DNA of 14,244 nucleotides from Oscillospiraceae bacterium (GTDB lineage: Bacteria > Bacillota > Clostridia > Oscillospirales > Ruminococcaceae), in assembly GCA_016296165.1 (NCBI GenBank), contig JAEDJV010000056.1, forward strand, positions 1-14,244, in the 5' to 3' direction. Below, piece by piece: positions 13,212-14,244 of the stretch (position 1 is the stretch's first letter; each line of letters begins with the position of its first letter). A program made the position numbers and the translations under genes. The notes beneath the pieces are model-generated. The model ran no database searches, was not told where the DNA came from, and saw only the letters and a program-made list of their open reading frames with translations.

Positions 13212-14099
13212 ATGCGAAAATTAAACAATTACATATTATGTGCTCTGGTTTCGGTTTTGCTGTTTTTTGCATTTCTCGCATCAGAGGGAATGTTTCTTAT
13301 TAAGAATTCAGTTTTTTCAACGGAAACATATATATCTATTTTAGAGGAAAATGACATTTACAGTAAGGTTTATTCGGAAATAGAAAAACATTTTGTAAAT
13401 GAAGAAAATGCTACGGCTATACCAGCTGATGTATATCTGGACAAAGTTTCACCGGAATTAATCAGAGAAATAACAAACGAAAATCTTATTTCTGCTTTAG
13501 AATATATAACCGGTGAGAAAGAAAATCTTGATTTTTCATCATCCCAGTTAAAACTTGATGAAATGAAAAAATCGATCGATTCTTTTTTTGAAGAGTATGC
13601 AGCCTCAATTAATTATACAAAAGACGATGCTTATTATGCTAAGACAGAATCAGTTTACAGAAGTGCTGTTTCATACATAACAGAAACAACGGATGTTTTT
13701 CAGTTTGAGAAGATTAATAAAGCAGGATATCTTAACTTAGCCCGCAGAGTATATGGCTATACAGATGTTCTGACTATTGCGACCTTTGGTGCAGCAGGTT
13801 TTTTAATTCTGATCGTTGTTCTGAGTAACTTAAAAAGGATAATTAATTCACTTTACTGGATAAGTATTTCTCTTTGTTCTGTTTCTTTAGTAATTCTGGC
13901 TGCAGGCGGTTATTTCAGATTTTCAGGTTTCTTTAACAGATTTGCTATAAAGGCTCCTCATATTTTTTCATCGATAACGGGGGCGTTTTATGAATTTACG
14001 GATAAACTTCTTATTATGAATGCCATATTATTCACTGCAGGTTTAGTGTTTATGATTCTGTATATGATATTCGGAAAAGAAAAAAATAAGGCAAAATAA
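13212..14099 (+). CDS. Four-helix membrane protein of the sortase cassette, function unknown
   Basis: A 295-residue membrane protein that I do not recognise. Predicted layout: helix 1 (about residues 7-28), a large extracellular domain of about 155 residues rich in acidic and helical sequence, then helices 2 (186-206), 3 (213-235) and 4 (265-287) with a basic tail GKEKNKAK. The basic residues at the N-terminus, in NLKRIINS between helices 2 and 3, and at the C-terminus agree with both ends lying inside the cell. The ATG at 13212 follows GAGG by 6 bases; a GTG directly before it (13209) is too close to that site. It starts 8 bases after the sortase stop and is followed by a terminator, so it closes the cassette. 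It could assist sortase, hold the substrate, or sense the cell surface; the sequence does not decide. Confidence 0.8.
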   Translation: MRKLNNYILCALVSVLLFFAFLASEGMFLIKNSVFSTETYISILEENDIYSKVYSEIEKHFVNEENATAIPADVYLDKVSPELIREITNENLISALEYITGEKENLDFSSSQLKLDEMKKSIDSFFEEYAASINYTKDDAYYAKTESVYRSAVSYITETTDVFQFEKINKAGYLNLARRVYGYTDVLTIATFGAAGFLILIVVLSNLKRIINSLYWISISLCSVSLVILAAGGYFRFSGFFNRFAIKAPHIFSSITGAFYEFTDKLLIMNAILFTAGLVFMILYMIFGKEKNKAK

Positions 14100-14106
14100 T
14101 TTATAG

Positions 14107-14138
14107 AAACAGGAATGATTTTTTCATTCCTGTTTTCT
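14107..14138 (+). terminator. Terminator of the sortase cassette
   Basis: AAACAGGAATGA (14107-14118) pairs with TCATTCCTGTTT (14124-14135) over 12 positions around a loop of five T, followed by only a short T-rich tail (TCT, then ACTT). The stem is strong and the tail weak. Confidence 0.75.
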
Positions 14139-14244
14139 ACTTAAATAGTCTTAAAAATAAATATAATTTTAAGTAAAATACACAAATGATTCTGAAATAA
14201 AACATATACTATTATGATTTTGTATGAATTTAATTCTTCCTATT
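14139..14244. other. AT-rich intergenic end of window, no feature seen
   Basis: The last 106 bases are strongly AT-rich and contain no convincing ORF, ribosome site or hairpin. They probably lead into a gene beyond the window. Confidence 0.6.

Overview
The window looks like chromosome from a low-GC Gram-positive anaerobe of the class Clostridia, most probably a Ruminococcus-like Oscillospiraceae. That placement is an inference. It rests on AT-rich DNA with strong AGGAGG-type ribosome sites, a PD-(D/E)XK AAA-ATPase-like gene of the kind that is multiplied in gut Firmicutes, a small Cys-rich protein resembling DUF6472, a FolB-FolK fusion and a sortase cassette. I saw no tRNA, rRNA, CRISPR array, insertion sequence or phage gene. 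No gene-free gap exceeds about 210 bases.

Left part (1-5960). The 3' end of an AAA-ATPase-like/PD-(D/E)XK gene and an adenosine deaminase gene (add) read rightward. Facing them is a tight minus-strand folate operon read in the order folC, an HD-domain hydrolase, folP, a folB-folK fusion and folA. It starts at a consensus promoter near 5882-5911, and several of its genes overlap by ATGA or are 2-17 bases apart. Its last gene overlaps the end of add by four bases. The operon covers aldol cleavage of dihydroneopterin, pyrophosphorylation, condensation with p-aminobenzoate, glutamylation and the final reduction. FolE and the pABA genes are not here.

Middle part (5950-8590). A 59-residue membrane miniprotein has its own promoter and terminator. 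It is followed by an S1-domain RNA-binding protein whose ribosome site lies in one arm of a 13-bp inverted repeat. rarA, on the minus strand, converges on the S1 gene with a 14-bp overlap.

Right part (8590-14244). glyA (minus) and lysA (plus) diverge from a 185-base region with two well-formed promoters. lysA is followed by a 56-residue Cys-rich protein and a long terminator hairpin. The window ends with a three-gene rightward cassette: an exported, C-terminally membrane-anchored protein with a Pro/Asn/Gln/Glu-rich spacer, a sortase, and a four-helix membrane protein of unknown function. The first two overlap by one base and the last two are 8 bases apart, which suggests one functional unit. 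This cassette and the sorting-signal-like miniprotein are the least explained parts of the window.
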